DNA of 64,000 nt from Cordia subcordata (lineage: Eukaryota; Streptophyta; Magnoliopsida; Boraginales; Cordiaceae), in contig JAPTOF010000005.1 of the NCBI GenBank assembly GCA_028554755.1, forward strand, positions 13,986,001 to 14,050,000. Reading direction: 5' to 3'. Of this stretch, positions 24,074 to 36,226 are shown piece after piece. The notes beneath the pieces are model-generated. The model ran no database searches, was not told the origin of the DNA, and worked only from the letters and a program-made list of their open reading frames with translations. Both the position numbers and the translations under genes were made by a program. The stretch's first letter is position 1. The number at the start of each line of letters is the position of its first letter.

Positions 24074-24196
24074 GAGGGTGTTTGGTTTTGCTTATTTTAG
24101 GTGGCTATAAGTATATAGAAAAAAAAATACCTTTTTTATGTGTTTTTTATTATTTAGATGCTTATAAGTACCAAATAAGTAAAACCAAACACACTC
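24074..24196. mobile_element. Tourist-like MITE, 123 bp, TAA target duplication
   Basis: The left end GAGGGTGTTTGGTTTTGC and the complement of the right end GAGTGTGTTTGGTTTTAC form a terminal inverted repeat of over 20 bp. TAA flanks both sides (24071-24073 and 24197-24199). The interior is A/T-rich and can fold on itself (CTTATAAGTA). It lies about 600 bp upstream of the EIF4A3 start codon. Confidence 0.75.
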
Positions 24197-24198
24197 TA

Positions 24199-24406
24199 AG
24201 GACTTATTTGGATTGGTTTTTTTTAAGGAAAAAATATTTTTTTTTCAAAAAATTACATTAAATTTGCAATAATTATTTGATTTAGTTTCTAAAAAAACTA
24301 AAATTTTGAAAAAAAAATCTTAAATATAATTTTTTTTAGAAGTTAAAATTTTTAATTTAAAAAAAAATTAAAAATATTGTTAAAAAAAACCAATTCAAAT
24401 AGACTT
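24199..24406. mobile_element. AT-rich MITE directly abutting the previous one
   Basis: The left end ACTTATTTGGATTGGTTTTT and the complement of the right end (AGTCTATTTGAATTGGTTTT) form an inverted repeat. The interior is almost entirely A/T homopolymer runs. It starts within a few bases of the end of the neighbouring MITE. Exact ends and duplication are uncertain. Confidence 0.55.
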
Positions 24407-24780
24407 TCAGTCTAAATGAAAGTAACACATGACAATAAATTGAAAACAACACTTGACAATAGCATAATGCAACACTTCAATTTTAATGTGTATAGTATAG
24501 AAATGATGCATAGATGTAACTCATAATTTGTGAATGTATTATGGTAGATATACATGTATATCTTTCTACGGGTCAAAAAATATATAGATAGATATAGATT
24601 AAGGTCGGTCAAAAAGAAAAAAAAAAGAAAAGAAAAAGAGAAATATGTAGGTGAAAGGAATAATGAGGGGCTAGGGCTCATCGACGCTTATACTCAACTA
24701 AAAGCTCCCCTTGTAAACCGGCGCGCATTATCAAAAAGCAAAAGCACAAAAACAGCGCAGCACACAACTTTATCGCGACT

Positions 24781-25311
24781 ATGGCGGCGGCGACGACGGC
24801 GATGGGAAGGACGCGGAGGGTGACGGCAGAGGAAGACGATTCGCTAGTATTCGAGACGTCGAAGGGAGTTGAGCCCATCACGAGCTTCGAAGAGATGGGA
24901 ATCAAGGACGAACTCTTGAGAGGCATTTACAATTACGGCTTCGAGAAGCCCTCCGCCATCCAACAGCGGGCTGTTCTTCCCATCATTTCGGGCCGTGACG
25001 TCATCGCCCAGGCCCAATCTGGTACCGGTAAAACTTCCATGATTGCCCTAACCGTTTGCCAGGTCGTCGACACCAAATCTTCTGAGTACGTCTTTCTTTC
25101 CTTTTTCTTGTTGTTTTTCTCTCTATATTATACAATATTATACAATTATATATGTATTTATGTTGAGACGCGCAAAAAAATGAGCGTTTTTAATTGTCCT
25201 TTTCCTCTAGGGTTAGGGTTTCTATTTTTCTTTAATTGGAACCTTAATTACCAGTTCATGTAATTTATGTTTCCTTTTCTGTTTCTAATTATGTAGTTAT
25301 CATGTGTGAAT

Positions 25312-25368
<57 letters not shown>

Positions 25369-28300
25369 TTTCATGTGTGTGGATAGATATATAGGTTGAG
25401 CTTTGGTTTGTGACTTCCTCTAACTTTATGGTTTTTATTTTTAATTGTTGGGGACCCTAACTATCTCTAAACGTAGTTGTTGTCTCCAATGGGTTTAATT
25501 TAATTTTGTTTCCATTTTTTGGTTTTAACTTACATAAGGACTTGCATCGATTTCACAATTTGAACGCAGTCGACAGTCATCTACAACTTCTACTTTTGCG
25601 TGGTCAGCTTACCATTGTGCCAAGACTTTATAGTTGCAAATATTACATGTTCAAAATTTTTTTTTTGTTTTTTCCTTTTCTAATTCTTATATGGAAATAA
25701 TGTATTTTTCGCTTTTGGCGGAGAAACATTCTATTTAACCTTAATATCTTTTTATTTCTTTTGTAAATGAGTTGTTTTACTTTTTGTTATGGCAATTTAA
25801 GAGTTTTTATTTAATTGTTATGATGGTATTCAAAAGGCACGAAGAGATAAAACAAAATTTGAGCTCTAAATTTCACATGCTGTGAAGTAAGTAGTCATTG
25901 TTTAGAAATGGACCTAATTCAATGGTGTAAAGTGGCAAGTCATTATCGTGAATCATCATTTTGTTTGAAAACAAAGGACAATCAAATTTCTACTTGTATA
26001 GGAGATTTAGAAACAAAAACTAGGGAAAAGATATTGAAAATAATAATTATCAACTACTAGGCTTGATCTTTTGTTATTGGGTTCTATTATTTCTCCAAAA
26101 GATACTACACAGGATTGCAAGTATATTCGTTTAGTAAGGTTTTCACTACTTCATAAAATAGTTTGCGCACGTACTATGAACAATTGGTCTTTGTTGGGTT
26201 AAGTGCTTCCTGCAGATATCTAATGATTTGATTGATTGGTTTGTGTCAATTTCATAGGGTACAGGCTCTGATATTATCACCTACAAGGGAGCTGGCAGCT
26301 CAAACTGAAAAAGTGATCTTGGCAATTGGGGACTACATAAATATACAAGCACATGCATGCATTGGAGGAAAAAGTGTGGGAGAGGATATCAGAAAATTAG
26401 AACATGGCGTCCACGTTGTATCTGGAACTCCAGGAAGAGTGTGTGATATGATCAAAAGGAGAACACTAAGAACTAGAGCTATTAAATTACTTATTCTGGT
26501 GAGTTTATGACTTGTCCATTGTGGAATATGTGATGTAAAGTTGCAATGTGGTATGTTAGGCTGGATTTATCAAATATCTGCTATTCACTTTCTGAGGTTG
26601 TAGCAAGGAGTTGGTGCTATTTGCAATTTTTTAATATTTGACAGGATGAATCTGACGAGATGCTGAGTCGTGGGTTTAAAGATCAAATTTATGATGTCTA
26701 CAGATATCTTCCACCAGAGCTTCAGGTGATCTCTCTTTCACTTTCTCTCAGTGGTTTCTTTAGGGGTGTGTGTGTGCGCACTTCCTGTTTGCTGGTCCCA
26801 TTATTTTGCACATCTTTGCATATGAAGGCAGTAAAGAACATAGTTGACTATTCATATGTGTGTTAATTGATCTAGTTACGTCATTAGTGCATGGCATACA
26901 TCTTAATGCTTTGTGAACAGCATTACATTTTTTGTCTGGCAAACGTGTCTGTCATAATATCACTACTTTGATTGCACTTTCATCTCCTTTATATTATATA
27001 AAGCCACTCTATTCAAGTCCACGCATCTCTTGTGTTTATTCTGGATCAGGGATAATGATTTTCTTTTTCCAATTTTGCCTGTCTGTGGTTCTTATGTAAA
27101 ATGTTCATGACCAAATTGATATTATTGCACTGGTTTTCTTTGTCTTTTTGTTGTTTTTTAAAGGTATCACTGTGCCTATTTAGAATATAATCCATTTAGA
27201 GAATAGAAGCAAAAGTGTAGAAAGTGCTCAGTTTTTTCACTCTACATATTTTTAAAATTGCTTGTATTCACGAGTATATTTTGATGGACATATTCATTAA
27301 TCGTTTACAAGTGTTTAATATATTCATTAATCGTTTACGGGGGTTTAATATATGCTGGTTTATTTTGCAGGTTGTGTTGATTTCTGCAACACTACCCAAT
27401 GAAATTTTGGAGATTACAAGCAAATTTATGACAGATCCTGTACGGATCCTTGTAAAACGTGATGAATTGACGCTGGAGGTTAGTGCTTGTTCCTGAATTT
27501 ACTGTTTCTTGGAAGATATCTTCTTTTTTCATTTCCCTTCCTTTCTTTCTTTTCCCCCTCTTAAGTGGCTTTCCTTCTTTTAGGGAATCAAACAATTCTT
27601 TGTTGCAGTGGAGAGGGAGGAGTGGAAATTTGATACTCTATGTGATCTTTATGATACCCTCACTATAACTCAGGCTGTCATCTTTTGCAACACGAAGCGA
27701 AAGGTAATTTCATCATCTAGCCTTGCTTTTTGTGGTAGATGATGCTGAGATCTTGACTTTTTGTTGGGCATAGTGTGGCATTTTGGTGGTTAAATAAGTC
27801 TGGTGTGTGTCATGTGTGTGGGTTGGGACCTTGGTAAGAATACAAGTCCATCCCAAATTGGATTTTGCTTTCCTTTTAAATTAAAGTTTCACCTCCTTAA
27901 AATGGATGTATTGGGCTGCCCGCTTTCTATATTAACCCTTGTTCCATAAGAAAGAGACCTGAATTTTGAATTGTGACAAATTTATAAATTTGGGAATTAA
28001 CAGCTTTCCTTTAATTTAAGAATGAAAAATTGTACTTCCCAAGAAATTTGGAATCCTGGAAGGGCCTCAAAGTAGAGGATAGAGGGAGTAATGTTTTATA
28101 CATTGTATTGATTAAGTATTGTTTGAGTTGTTCTCAAAGTAAACACACCATGGGAAGATGAAGCAACCAATTTGGAGCAATTGTACCGCTATCAATAGTC
28201 TGTGCATGTATCTGTCCATTTGACAAACAAGATGAAGAGAGCTTATCTTTATGTGTGTTTGTATAGTTGTTGCTTTAAGAAAAAATTGAAATTAGGTTTG

Positions 28301-31300
28301 TATGTTTGATGATTGATGGATAAAGTTTATTCCAAAGTTAACCCTAGATTCATCTTATTGGTTGAGACTTTTCTAGTCATTCTTATATGTTAAGCTAAAT
28401 TTAATAATATCAAGTTCTCGTCTTGTCAAAAATAACAGGTTCTTGTTGGTCGATGATTGACCGAATGGATTATAATGGTAACTTGGCCATTTAAGTACTC
28501 TATAAAAGGCACTTGCTATGTAGTTAATCTTTTTAGGGGCTAAAAGCGACCATCAGTAAAATTGAATAATTAGGATAATATGGGGCAGTTCGGCTTTCAG
28601 TTTGAAAACACAGTTTTCTAAGGCCTTCTGGAAATGAACTGTAGTGGAAACAGAAATGCGTTTGGTTATTTTTATGTCAGATGGACTTTAACCAAATGAG
28701 ATTTAGCTTTATATTTGAAAATAACTGTTGGCTGTCTAAATCTCTATATGGCTGTATTAATATTAATAAATTATTGTTTGCTTTCTATGATCTGCTTTTT
28801 TATTTTAATCATGTTCCTCTTTTACAAAAATCCTATAGAAATTATAGTTTTAATTCCGAAAAACTTTTCAAAAAACTAAAAATTGAGGTATCCTCAAAGT
28901 ACAGAGGATATTCAAAAGGGGTTGGGGAGACAGAAGGGGTGAGTATTGGATATGAGGGTAATTTTGTCAAAAAGATTTGAAAAACTCTATCTTGCAAATG
29001 GCTAAAGGAGAACTAATAAATTTTATCTTATCTTTTAACGCCAAAACTCAGTTGACTTTGTGCTCAAATGGAATTTTAAGATTAAAACTAAATAAGATGG
29101 ACTTTGTAAATTGTACAAGTCAGTTTGGGTTTCAAATTTTGAAAACCACAATGGCCCTAAATAATCAGCTAATTGTGAGATGGATGAAAACTGACCTAGT
29201 GGAATGAAATCATAATGTGTTATTTAACCTTGTTGAATCTATCCTGAACTCCGGTTCCTAATAGTCATGGAACGAAATTATTGTTACTTCTGTTACAACA
29301 CAAACAGGTGGATTGGCTAACTGCAAAGATGCGTGAGAACAACTTCACTGTATCGTCTATGCATGGAGATATGCCTCAGAAGGAGAGAGATGCAATCATG
29401 GCAGAGTTTCGTTCAGGCCAAACTCGTGTTCTCATCACTACTGATGTATGGGCCAGAGGGTTGGATGTTCAACAGGCAAGTTCTCATCTATTGGTCTTGC
29501 ACATCTCTTATATCTGTTTCTGAGTTGAAGAAGAATACCGTTTTGCTTCACTTTGCTATATGGTGGCTTTTAGACAAATTGTCTTGGTTAATGTACTGAC
29601 TGGTCATGTCAATGCTAATCTACATAGTTGTATACCTAAGGTTCTAAACCACCCAGTTTCTTTGAAAACAACTTCATGTGAATGAATCTTTGTTGGGTCA
29701 AGAGTGTGGGATATCAATCAATCTGGAAGTGGGATCTCATTGTATATGATAGGAGTTTTCCAAAGACAGATTGAGTAGACTTTAATGTCTTCTTTTGGTT
29801 GATTTTGAACTCTATAAGTTGGTCTCAGTGAATGCTGCAAAAGTAAATTATTCTATTCCTCTTCATGAAGATATAGATGGTATAAAAATTTTGGAATTTG
29901 CCTGTGTATAGCGCAATCTCAATATGGTCATTCAAATACTTTAGGGAAATAATGATAGATGGAATGTGATAAAATATTGATTGACCTTGTATTTACTGAC
30001 AATGGATTTATCAAACTACAGTGACCATATTTATGTGAACAATCATATTCAAATGTGATCTTTGCCATAGCATGTATATGGATGAAAAATCTGTAGACTG
30101 ATTATGATGTGAAATTACTATGTGGTTATTCACATTGGTTTTGTTTTCATATTTTTTTTTCTTTTTAGGTTTCCCTGGTAATCAATTATGATCTTCCCAA
30201 CAATCGAGAGCTTTACATTCATCGCATTGGTCGATCTGGTCGTTTTGGACGGAAGGTATATTTTCAATGCCTCGTAAAGTTGAAGACTGCATGGACATCT
30301 CCTTTTCCCCTTTTTATGTTCTTCAAGTTGCACTATATGGCATTTTACAGCAGTTTGATAGGCTTTCTGTTTTTCCATTGTTTCTATACTATGTTACCTT
30401 GCAATTGTTTCTGTACTATGTCACCTTGCTTCTATTTTAAATTTTTTTCTTAGGGATTAATGAAATATGCTAAAGTGGGCTATTGTTCATGGGAAAAAGC
30501 TCATAAGAAAGTATTGTGTTTCCCGCCAAAACAATGTTTAAAAGATTAAGGTGACCTGTAGGGCCCCAAAAATTTGACTTACCAATAGGGCATTTTCTTT
30601 GAAGTCTGTTGTATTTAGGATGTTCCATTTTCTTGGTCCAGTAGCGATCTTTATACTTATACCTTTAGGGCGGATAACGACAAATTAAGAAGTGAATTTG
30701 TGGCGACTCTAGATAAAGTATGTTTTTATGACACTGATCATACCGTAATGTCTGTCTCCGCAAAGATAAAATGTCTTTAAGACAGTGTTCATACTGTAAT
30801 CCAATTCTAGTGCAGACTGCGGAGTGATTCTCAGAATATGGATGCAATTGTAGTTGGAGTTCAACGTCTTTCAAGTTTTATAATTGTAGCGGATATTGAT
30901 CGATCTGAGTGAAGGTTGGTCACAGCATGACAGGAATTTTCCATAGTTTTATGCCTAGTTACATCATTTGATTTAAGTTCTTTAAGGTAGTGAATGGGAG
31001 CAATAAAGGTTATTTCAATTGCCTCTCTTGGATGTGTTAAGCCCTTTGTTGAACAATGAACTATAATAGGTGAGCACATTTGAGATTGACACTAGAAGGT
31101 CGATAAGAATTTACCAGGAACCTTGTTGATCTAGGCAGATGCTAGGCTTTCTTTTGCCTTTCTCTCTGTTGCTGCTTTCCTGAGAAATATTCCTACTCCT
31201 GCTGTATCTTTTTTTGTAAATACTTATCCTTGTTGAGTGCCCTTCAATGGGAGCATGTTTGAAGCCCTTTAAGGGGCTGTATTCTCTTCTTGCAGCAGCT

Positions 31301-31965
31301 GTACAAGTCATTGAGGTTAGAAGTTGATCTATGTTTTAGGCTAAAAGTTGATGTCATATTTTCTGTGTATCACGCAATATGCTTTAGGGCTTGTTTGGAT
31401 TGGAGCACCTTTTTATATAATTTTTGGAAAAAACTAATTTGAGAAGTTGAATTTTTTTTTGAGTTTTAGCTTTTTTCTTTATAAAAAAACTAATTGAAAT
31501 ACTTATTGTAAAAAAGATGTAATTTTTTCAGGGAAAAAATGTCCTCTTTTTTTTTTTAATGAGAAAAAGCCATCCAATAGGCCCTTAGATTTTTTGAAAA
31601 GTAATACTGGTTATGATTTGCTGGATAACCTAGCAAAATTGTTTGTAAAAGCACTATGGCTTAGTAGTAATCTTCAGGTGCAACTAAGCATGGTGTTCTT
31701 TTTATCCGCCCTTATCTTGTGGGCTTTACATCCACTCATCCTGGCCTTCCACAAAAATTTCACCTTGGAGTTTGCCTCTCAAAGTGATTATCTGTAACAT
31801 AAACCGTGAGATTTTAGCAAATTTGTCCTTATTGATCTTGGTGCTGTGCAGGGTGTTGCAATAAATTTTGTCAAAAGTGATGATATCAAAATTTTAAGAG
31901 ATATAGAGCAATATTACAGCACACAAATTGATGAAATGCCGATGAATGTGGCCGATCTTATATGA
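24781..31965 (+). CDS. EIF4A3: Eukaryotic initiation factor 4A-III, DEAD-box RNA helicase of the exon junction complex
   Basis: Exons: 24781-25085, 26258-26498, 26645-26725, 27371-27478, 27584-27703, 29308-29475, 30169-30255, 31852-31965. They give 407 residues plus TGA, normal for the family. Motifs in order: Q motif ([10 protein letters not shown], 53-62), motif I AQSGTGKT (78-85), Ia PTRELA (110-115), TPGR, motif II DESD (183-186; typical of eIF4A-III rather than DEAD of eIF4A-1), SAT (214-216), [36 protein letters not shown], and the ending [11 protein letters not shown]. The protein clamps spliced mRNA as the core of the exon junction complex with MAGO/Y14 and acts in nonsense-mediated decay and nuclear mRNA export. 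Intron 6 (29476-30168) uses a GC donor (CAG|GCAAGT); all others are GT-AG. The N-terminal 20 residues ([13 protein letters not shown]...) are the least conserved part. The start ATG opens the GC-rich first exon. Confidence 0.97.
25208..25221 (+). promoter_or_regulatory. Telo-box-like motif in EIF4A3 intron 1
   Basis: TAGGGTTAGGGTTT lies 122 bases into the first intron. Telo-boxes (AAACCCTA on the other strand) are common in promoters and leading introns of plant translation and ribosome-biogenesis genes. Function here is inferred from position only. Confidence 0.35.
25311..25366. repeat. Compound (AC)n(AT)n microsatellite in EIF4A3 intron 1
   Basis: A perfect AC run (about 25311-25332) passes straight into an AT run (to about 25366). 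It is the longest dinucleotide array inside this gene and likely polymorphic. Confidence 0.9.
31387..31584. mobile_element. Tourist-like MITE in EIF4A3 intron 7, TTA target duplication
   Basis: GGGCTTGTTTGGATTGGAG at the left and the complement of the right end (GGGCCTATTGGATGGC) form the inverted repeat. TTA occurs at 31384-31386 and 31585-31587. It is 198 bp, T-rich and non-coding. Confidence 0.7.
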
Positions 31966-34098
31966 TGGTGCTGAAGCTGCTATTGTTTATATTTTGATTT
32001 GTGCGTAATTTTGTGGTGTGCTAATGGATGTTGCAAAGGTTGGATGTGTTGCAGTGAAAGAGCGAGTAATATCATCTTACTAATGTAGAATTGTGCCAAT
32101 GTAATTTTCCTGATTTGGCTGAAATTTTATATGTAGGATCAAATTTCTTTCTGAACAATTTCAAAGTTGTACAATGGTCAGTTTGGCATGGCCTTTTGGA
32201 AATGGATTTTTTGCTGCATGGATGTTTAATGAAAGTGGAGATGTACTTGATTATTTTTAGGTAAAATGGATTCTATTCGAATGAGATGGTGTTTTTGTTT
32301 GTCGTCTAAAATACTAATATCGTATTCAGGGTTCGGGTTAGCTCGTGTGTGTGTGAGATAGAGGATGGCAACAGGACGCTTAAATCTGATTTGGGTCCAC
32401 CATTAAGTACCTAGAGCTGGAATGAGAACGAAACAATTTGAAATGCACGTTAGGGTTTTGGTCGAAATTGGGATTAAACGTGCGTACGTAGAAATCGGGT
32501 TTCGAGTCGGGTTTCGGTTGTGGTGCCTGGAGCGATATTTGATTACCATCCCCCATTTTCTATATATATATATATATATGTGTGTGTGTATTTATACACA
32601 TAGGCATACATGCGTATATAACTAAACTTGAATTATAATGTAGTGATTGGTACGCAGGAATTACAACAGAATGGAATGGCACTTCTTCTTAAATTTTAAA
32701 ACCTATGCTTGATATGTAGGAATGAGATTGGAAATCTTATTCTCAAAGAAAACTTATTTTCATAAATATGAAAATAGTCATTCCTGTCAACATATATAGG
32801 AATGATATGATTCATTCTTATGTTTATAGGAATGAGAATTTTGGAGCAATAGACTAAAATATTTTTTTTGTAAATTTACTTATTACAAATTTAACAATTC
32901 ATAAACACGATTTATCTAAATCCTACACCCTAATCAAAACAGAAGAAAACTTTTGTTTTTCGTTTGCCATTCTCGATATTAAAGAAGAACAGGTACTACT
33001 CTCAAACTTTTATCTTCTTCTATGGTAACATATATCTTATTTTATATCTATATATAAAATATCACTCACCACAATTAATAATTTGTTCAATTGTATCAAA
33101 CCTTATTAAGTTGTTTAATTGAGCATGCATCATATCATTGTCAATGAATCTATCAATTTCGGGATTGCACGTTTAGCTATGAATTTTTTAATTTTCTTAT
33201 TTTATAAAAAAAATTAGAATAAAGGTATAATAAATCTTTTTTTTAAATATAATTTTTGACTGTATGCGTATTTTCTTTCGTACTAATATTTGCACTGTTG
33301 TATCTCTTTTTGGTTTAAAGCTTAATGATCATTTCTCATGTTGAAGAAAAAATGAAAACCTTATTTACATAAAAGAAAAAAATAGAAACATCATTAATGT
33401 GAACAGCTCCTTGTCCTTGCGAAATTAGATGAGACGATTCTCATCACTTTCATCATATAGTTAAAATACTAGATTTAATCACATAGGATGTGTAATTACA
33501 AAGAATATACTAGATTTAATTACATAGGATATATGCTAATACGCCTCACAAAAGCTGAACTTGGTGACCCATCAATTGTTCATACTTCTTCACTTTGGCA
33601 TATAGTTAAAATAAATTAGCTAATTCTTGTATTAGAGCAGACTGCTTTTGCGAACACCTTGGGGCTAATGTGGGATCCACTCATGGACTTACTGGTTTAG
33701 GTAAATATCTAATGCGCTCCCCGACTGGAGACGTCAATTGCAAACTTTGCACATATCATATTGTTGTGTTATATTTTGAGTGAGATTTTTACCTTCTTTT
33801 GGTTATATTTTAAGTGATTAAAATAAAGCTTTCTTCTTGTATGTTTTTTACCAATGAGTGATTCCTTTTACTTTTTGTTTTCTCTTTTTGGGTGTGATAG
33901 AGAAATTTTAGAAAGGAAAATTACATTATTGAAAATAGTTTTTTGGTCAAACTTGTTGTATATTATTTTACATATTACAAGATAATGGCGAGATTGAGTA
34001 TGGCCACAAGAAAGTTGATAAAGAGAAGAAATAACCTTGCAACACTGTCATTCTGGTTGAGCATAATGTAACTTGTTAATTGCTTTTTTCTTATTATT

Positions 34099-34625
34099 TT
34101 GGAGATGATAGAAAATGTTAATGAGTTTGTGAGTTTAAGAACAACTTATGAGTATGGCTTTCTTTTAAGGAGAAAATATGTTGAAAAAACTATTTATGCA
34201 AGTGATACTTTATATGTGAATCTCTATAGAATGAATAGGCAAGCTTTTATACGTTTGTGCTCTAGACTTGAAGCCACTGATAGATTATCTTCTACAAAAA
34301 TATGCTAGTAGATGTGCAAGTAGTAATAAGGTTGCACATATTAGTACACCATCAGAAGTAAAGAGTTATAAATACTAACCTTGGATGATCAAGTGAAACG
34401 ATTAATAGATACTTTAAAAAAATAATTAACTCTATTATTAGGCTTCAAAGTGAGTTGTTTAAGAGACTAGAACCAATACCTAAAGACTCTACTGATGAGA
34501 GATGGAAATGGTTTAAGGTAATTTACTTTTCATTTTATAGTTGAATAAAAAATATATAACTATATTACTTTAATATATTTTCTAATGATAGGGTTGTTTA
34601 AGAGCTTTAGATTGTATACACATAA
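34099..34625 (+). pseudogene. HARBI1/ALP1-like transposase fragment
   Basis: The first frame (34099-34308) gives an N-terminal region with ASDTLYVNLYRMNRQAFIRLC, typical of the helix-rich N-terminus of plant Harbinger transposases, then stops. After about 80 bases the homology resumes in another frame (ETINRYFKKIINSIIRLQ, FKRLEPIPKDSTDERWKWFK, ending about 34517). It then crosses a probable intron and continues GCLRALDCIHIN (about 34592-34627), where the first catalytic Asp of DDE (normally GALDGTHI) would be. The remaining DDE domain is absent. Frameshifts and deletion make it non-functional. Confidence 0.75.
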
Positions 34626-34664
34626 ATGTCTTACTTTAATATATTTTTCTAATCGATATTTTTG

Positions 34665-35150
34665 TAAAAGACTATGCCATTGGAGAACATGTTGGAGGAC
34701 CTAGTGAGATGAGGGAAGAGATAGAGATAGAGGAAGTTGAAAATGACATCAACAACTGTGATGAAGGTACATTTGATATTAGGCTTGAGGGCATGACTGC
34801 TTCACAATCATTCAAGTGTTCCTGCCCAAAAGAAAAAAAAGAAGAAGTAAAAGTGAAGATCATGTCTCAACCATGGTGACTAAAGCACAAACTGTAGCTT
34901 CTGCAATTATAAATGAAATAGCCAAAGCAATTGAAGCTTTTAATAAAGCAATTGGGGTTGACGCCATGATTTCAAAAAGAAAAAGAGGCAAAAAATTCAT
35001 GAAGAAGTGCACAGAATGTCACATCTTACTCCTCGTGATGTCATTAAAGTTATATGTTACATTGCTCATGACCATGAGCTGACAGATGTGTTTTTCAGTA
35101 TGACTGAGGAAGACTGAGAGGAGTTGGTTATTGCCATCTTAACTACTGAA
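34665..35150 (+). pseudogene. Harbinger ORF1-like (Myb/SANT-type) C-terminal fragment
   Basis: Fragments in shifting frames: DYAIGEHVGGPSE, EGTFDIRLEGMTASQSFK, then after a frameshift in an A-run near 34830 a basic stretch and TVASAIINEIAKAIEAFNK. After a further shift come DVIKVICYIAHDHELTDVFF and ELVIAIL, with a stop inside. These match the region after the Myb/SANT domain in proteins encoded beside plant Harbinger transposases. It reads in the same direction as the transposase remnant and is separated from it by about 40 bases, much closer than in an intact element, consistent with an internal deletion. Confidence 0.6.
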
Positions 35151-36226
35151 GTTTAAAGTTTGTAACAGTGGCAATAACATTACCTTTATATAATTGATAA
35201 ATTAAAAACTACATTATCAATAAATTTAGAAACTGCTCTATCAATAAATTTAGTAATTTTTTTTTCACTTAAGTCCTTATAATAATTAAATCATCTTTCT
35301 CTAGTAAAGACTCAACAATTTAAAATTTTTAAATATTATAGGATAGTAAATATTATGAAAAGTGACTATCTAACATGTTGATTTACTTGGTTAAGGACTA
35401 TACAACAAAAATTCCTACCATGAAACATATTGTATTTTTTTTACCCTCTCAGCTGATAGGTTAATACTATATTAGGATACATACATACATACATATATAT
35501 ATATATATTCAACTTTTTCAATTTTCAAATCTTGCATATGGTAGTATAAGAAATTCACCCAACATCAAAACTAGCATTTATGTGACAAATATCGCACCAT
35601 GATTTAAATCAAAATAAAAATTTAATAAACAATCATTCATTGTTATTTATCATTAATTTATTGTTACTAATTTATTATTATCATTATTATTACTACTGCT
35701 ACTACAACGACACCATGTATGAGATAATCCAAGGGTATAAGTCATTGCTAATACTATTAAACATGGGTTTGGAATCAATATATCTATTCCTAAAGCATAC
35801 TGAATATGAGACATCTATTACCAACTTCATTTTATTCCCATTTTTATTCAATTTCATAGTTCATTCTATTCCTGTCTAAATTTATTCATTCATTTTAATC
35901 ACCGCCTAATTGTTTTTTATTGTTACATATATCCTAATAATGGTTATGTTAGAATTCAAAATTTCATGAAATTTAAACATGCTCATAGATATTGATAGTT
36001 CATAAAGTAATCAATACCTCATATGTAAATTGTGAATATACATATATTTATTTATTTTTGCTGGGCTTATATGTGTGATATACACGCGCGCATAAAACAA
36101 CTCAAACACAAGGGAGACAGTAGAGAAAAGGAGGAACACAGCAGAAAGCAAAACCCTCATCAAAACCCTTAACTCTTCTTCTTCGAACTTGAAAGCATAA
36201 CCCATTAATCAAAGCCACTCGGCTAA

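Larger units (their letters stand above)
20624..24780. other. Divergent intergenic region between FTSHI5 and EIF4A3
   Basis: About 4.2 kb separates the two start codons. The first 400 bp beside FTSHI5 hold GT-repeats and a GC-richer stretch with a poly-G run near 20980-20990. From 21170 to 22000 the DNA is strongly AT-rich. Loosely mirrored GGTAAATTAGC/GGTAAAATTAGC segments (about 21250 and 21750) may be ends of an old transposon. Then follow a tandem duplication, AC/GT-rich DNA and two MITEs. I see no convincing gene; the longest frames come from low-complexity sequence. The EIF4A3 leader probably begins after the ATATATAGATAG motif near 24581. Confidence 0.6.
32639..35906 (+). mobile_element. 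Degenerate PIF/Harbinger DNA transposon, about 3.3 kb, TAA target duplication
   Basis: The left end TGTAGTGATTGGTACGCAGG follows TAA (32636-32638). The right end complements to GGCGGTGATTAAAATGAATG and is followed by TAA (35907-35909). Subterminal GGAATG/CATTCC words match the intronic MITEs at 10828-13176, so this element and those MITEs belong to one lineage. Inside are remnants of both Harbinger genes: a HARBI1/ALP1-like transposase and a Myb/SANT-type protein. Most of the DDE domain is gone, making it a deletion derivative. It occupies most of the space between EIF4A3 and QQT2. Confidence 0.78.

Noticed and set aside
28560..29180. Possible further transposon in EIF4A3 intron 5
   Set aside because: AAAACACAG and TTTGAAAACC words recur but I could not define matching termini or a target duplication.
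34672..34863. Minus-strand Ser-rich frame
   Set aside because: Antisense shadow of the Harbinger ORF1 remnant on the plus strand.
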